The translations under genes were made by a program, and so were the position numbers. A DNA stretch of 5,955 nt from Campylobacteraceae bacterium (GTDB lineage: Bacteria > Campylobacterota > Campylobacteria > Campylobacterales > Campylobacteraceae). The stretch is from NCBI GenBank assembly GCA_031256525.1, contig JAIRQK010000152.1:1-5955 (forward strand). Direction: 5' to 3'. The notes below the pieces were generated by a model, which saw only the letters and a program-made list of their open reading frames with translations, did not search any database and was not told the DNA's origin. Positions within the stretch are counted from its first letter, which is position 1. Every line of letters starts with the position of its first letter. Positions 5,260-5,955 of this stretch are shown here, piece by piece.

Positions 5260-5730
5260 ATGCTACAAAAAGTGAAATATGTTGTTTTGGTTCTGTTTTG
5301 TTTGGTGGTAGTTTCGTTTATTTACTACTTTGGTTCTGGTAGGTTTTATGAGCAAAGACAAAAAGATATTGCTTTTAAAGAGATGTTGTCATCTTGCGAT
5401 TTGCACACAGATAGCTGTAGTGTTGATTTTGATAGTAACAAATCAATTACTTTAAATATTGAAAATAAGCCACTATTTTCACAAAAAGAGTTACTATATT
5501 TGGTCAAAACTGAAGGGTTTAGTGATGATAAACTACTACTTAGCGTTGTTGGAGTTAAAATGAATATGGGGCTTTTTGAGAAAAAATTTGTAAAAAATTT
5601 AGATGGAGTTTATGAAGCTAAATTATTTCTTCCTTCTTGTGTAAGTGGGCTAATGAAGTGGAAAATCAGCATTATTTCGCCAAAAGAGGGTATCGGAGCT
5701 AATTTTATAATAGACTTAGAAAACCAATAA
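5260..5730 (+). CDS. Membrane-anchored periplasmic protein, FixH/YtkA-like
   Basis: A 156-residue protein with one N-terminal membrane segment (about 6-24, KYVVLVLFCLVVVSFIYYF), then probably a periplasmic domain. Residues 46-53 hold a CDLHTDSC pair of cysteines. Residues about 62-155 look like a small beta-sandwich: KPLFSQKELLYLVKTEGF, then VKMNMGLFEKKF, then DGVYEAKLFLPSCVSGLMKWKISI. The M-x-M-G motif (101-104), the following 'G.Y....LP.C..G...W' pattern and Cys127 resemble FixH/YtkA-like proteins, some of which are linked to copper handling and cytochrome oxidase assembly. That link is an inference from the motif and is not shown by neighbours. ATG 5260 is chosen over ATG 5203 (19 residues longer) because it has a ribosome binding site and a well-placed TATAAT between the two ATGs. 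It stands alone, divergent from rtcB. Confidence 0.8.
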   Translation: MLQKVKYVVLVLFCLVVVSFIYYFGSGRFYEQRQKDIAFKEMLSSCDLHTDSCSVDFDSNKSITLNIENKPLFSQKELLYLVKTEGFSDDKLLLSVVGVKMNMGLFEKKFVKNLDGVYEAKLFLPSCVSGLMKWKISIISPKEGIGANFIIDLENQ

Positions 5731-5767
5731 TATACATAATAATTTTAATGATAGAACTTACAACAAT

Positions 5768-5780
5768 ATCTAAATTAGAT
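5768..5780. repeat. Short AT-rich inverted repeat upstream of the last gene
   Basis: ATCTAA-A-TTAGAT is a perfect 6-bp inverted repeat around one base. It lies about 37 bases upstream of the TATAAT at 5817. It could be an operator half-site pair, but in such AT-rich sequence it may be chance. It is too weak and lacks the GC needed for a terminator. Confidence 0.25.
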
Positions 5781-5816
5781 TATATTAATTAACACCGAAT
5801 TTATACTTATTTAAGT

Positions 5817-5822
5817 TATAAT
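5817..5822 (+). promoter_or_regulatory. -10 box for the gene starting at 5862
   Basis: A perfect TATAAT after a T-rich tract (about 5800-5816). A start near 5829 would give a leader of about 33 bases. The 131-base gap 5731-5861 otherwise holds only AT-rich sequence, with no hairpin terminator for the gene before it. Confidence 0.6.
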
Positions 5823-5849
5823 ACGCACCACAATATTAATAAAATTGCT

Positions 5850-5855
5850 AAGGAG
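5850..5855 (+). promoter_or_regulatory. Ribosome binding site of the last gene
   Basis: AAGGAG lies six bases before ATG 5862. It is a near-consensus site with ideal spacing and is the main support for the partial gene. Confidence 0.8.
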
Positions 5856-5861
5856 TAACAA

Positions 5862-5955
5862 ATGGCAACAGCAATGGAGTACGATGTACTAAGAGAAATA
5901 GTTTCAGATATAAGTGGCATATTTTCAAGAGTGCTTGAAGAAGATGATGAAGAGG
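5862..5955 (+). CDS. Start of an unidentified protein (3' end outside window)
   Basis: Thirty-one complete codons are visible, reading MATAMEYDVLREIVSDISG and then IFSRVLEEDDEE. The frame is open to the window end. The start is supported by a near-consensus ribosome binding site and an upstream TATAAT promoter. The visible part is an amphipathic, acidic helix with no signal peptide or membrane segment, so a cytoplasmic protein is likely. I do not recognise the family from this much, and no function is offered. Confidence 0.75.
   Translation, partial: MATAMEYDVLREIVSDISGIFSRVLEEDDEE

Noticed and set aside
5748..5792. 14-codon ORF in the gap before the last gene
   Set aside because: Too short and without a ribosome binding site; its composition is that of the AT-rich spacer.

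Overview
The window looks like chromosomal DNA from a Campylobacterota relative (Sulfurimonas-like). This is an inference from four things: a low-GC, A/T-ending codon style, TATAAT promoters preceded by T-rich tracts rather than clear -35 boxes, the style of the EF-G, alanine racemase and FixH/YtkA-like proteins, and a tRNA gene with an encoded CCA. No database search was possible, so genus and species are not claimed.

Layout. Bases 1-717 are the 3' end of fusA (elongation factor G), closed by a strong intrinsic terminator (739-773). A tRNA-Arg(CCU) gene begins 13 bases later (787-863). Two plus-strand genes follow: a lipoprotein ending in a PDZ-like domain (937-1650) and a cytoplasmic zinc-ribbon / bacterial PH / SHOCT protein (preferred start 1785, stop 2573). 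A bidirectional terminator (2634-2670) separates this block from a minus-strand set read from right to left: an RtcB-family RNA ligase (5135-3924), a 74-residue protein with an EF-hand-like loop (3896-3672), and alanine racemase alr (3671-2646). These three are packed with gaps of 27 and 0 bases and look like one transcript. A compact divergent promoter region (about 5136-5259) drives this set leftwards and, rightwards, a single-TM periplasmic FixH/YtkA-like protein (5260-5730). The last 94 bases begin a new gene (5862 onward) behind its own TATAAT promoter and ribosome binding site.

Functions are mixed: translation (EF-G, tRNA), RNA repair (RtcB), cell-wall precursor supply (Alr), and three envelope or unknown proteins. 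I see no CRISPR array, IS element, integrase, toxin-antitoxin pair or phage gene. Nothing here amounts to a clearly new system. The most interesting items are the unusual rtcB / EF-hand-like / alr gene set, the three-domain PH-SHOCT protein, and several tightly overlapped regulatory signals: a terminator next to a tRNA gene, a stop codon inside a terminator hairpin, and mirror-image divergent promoters.
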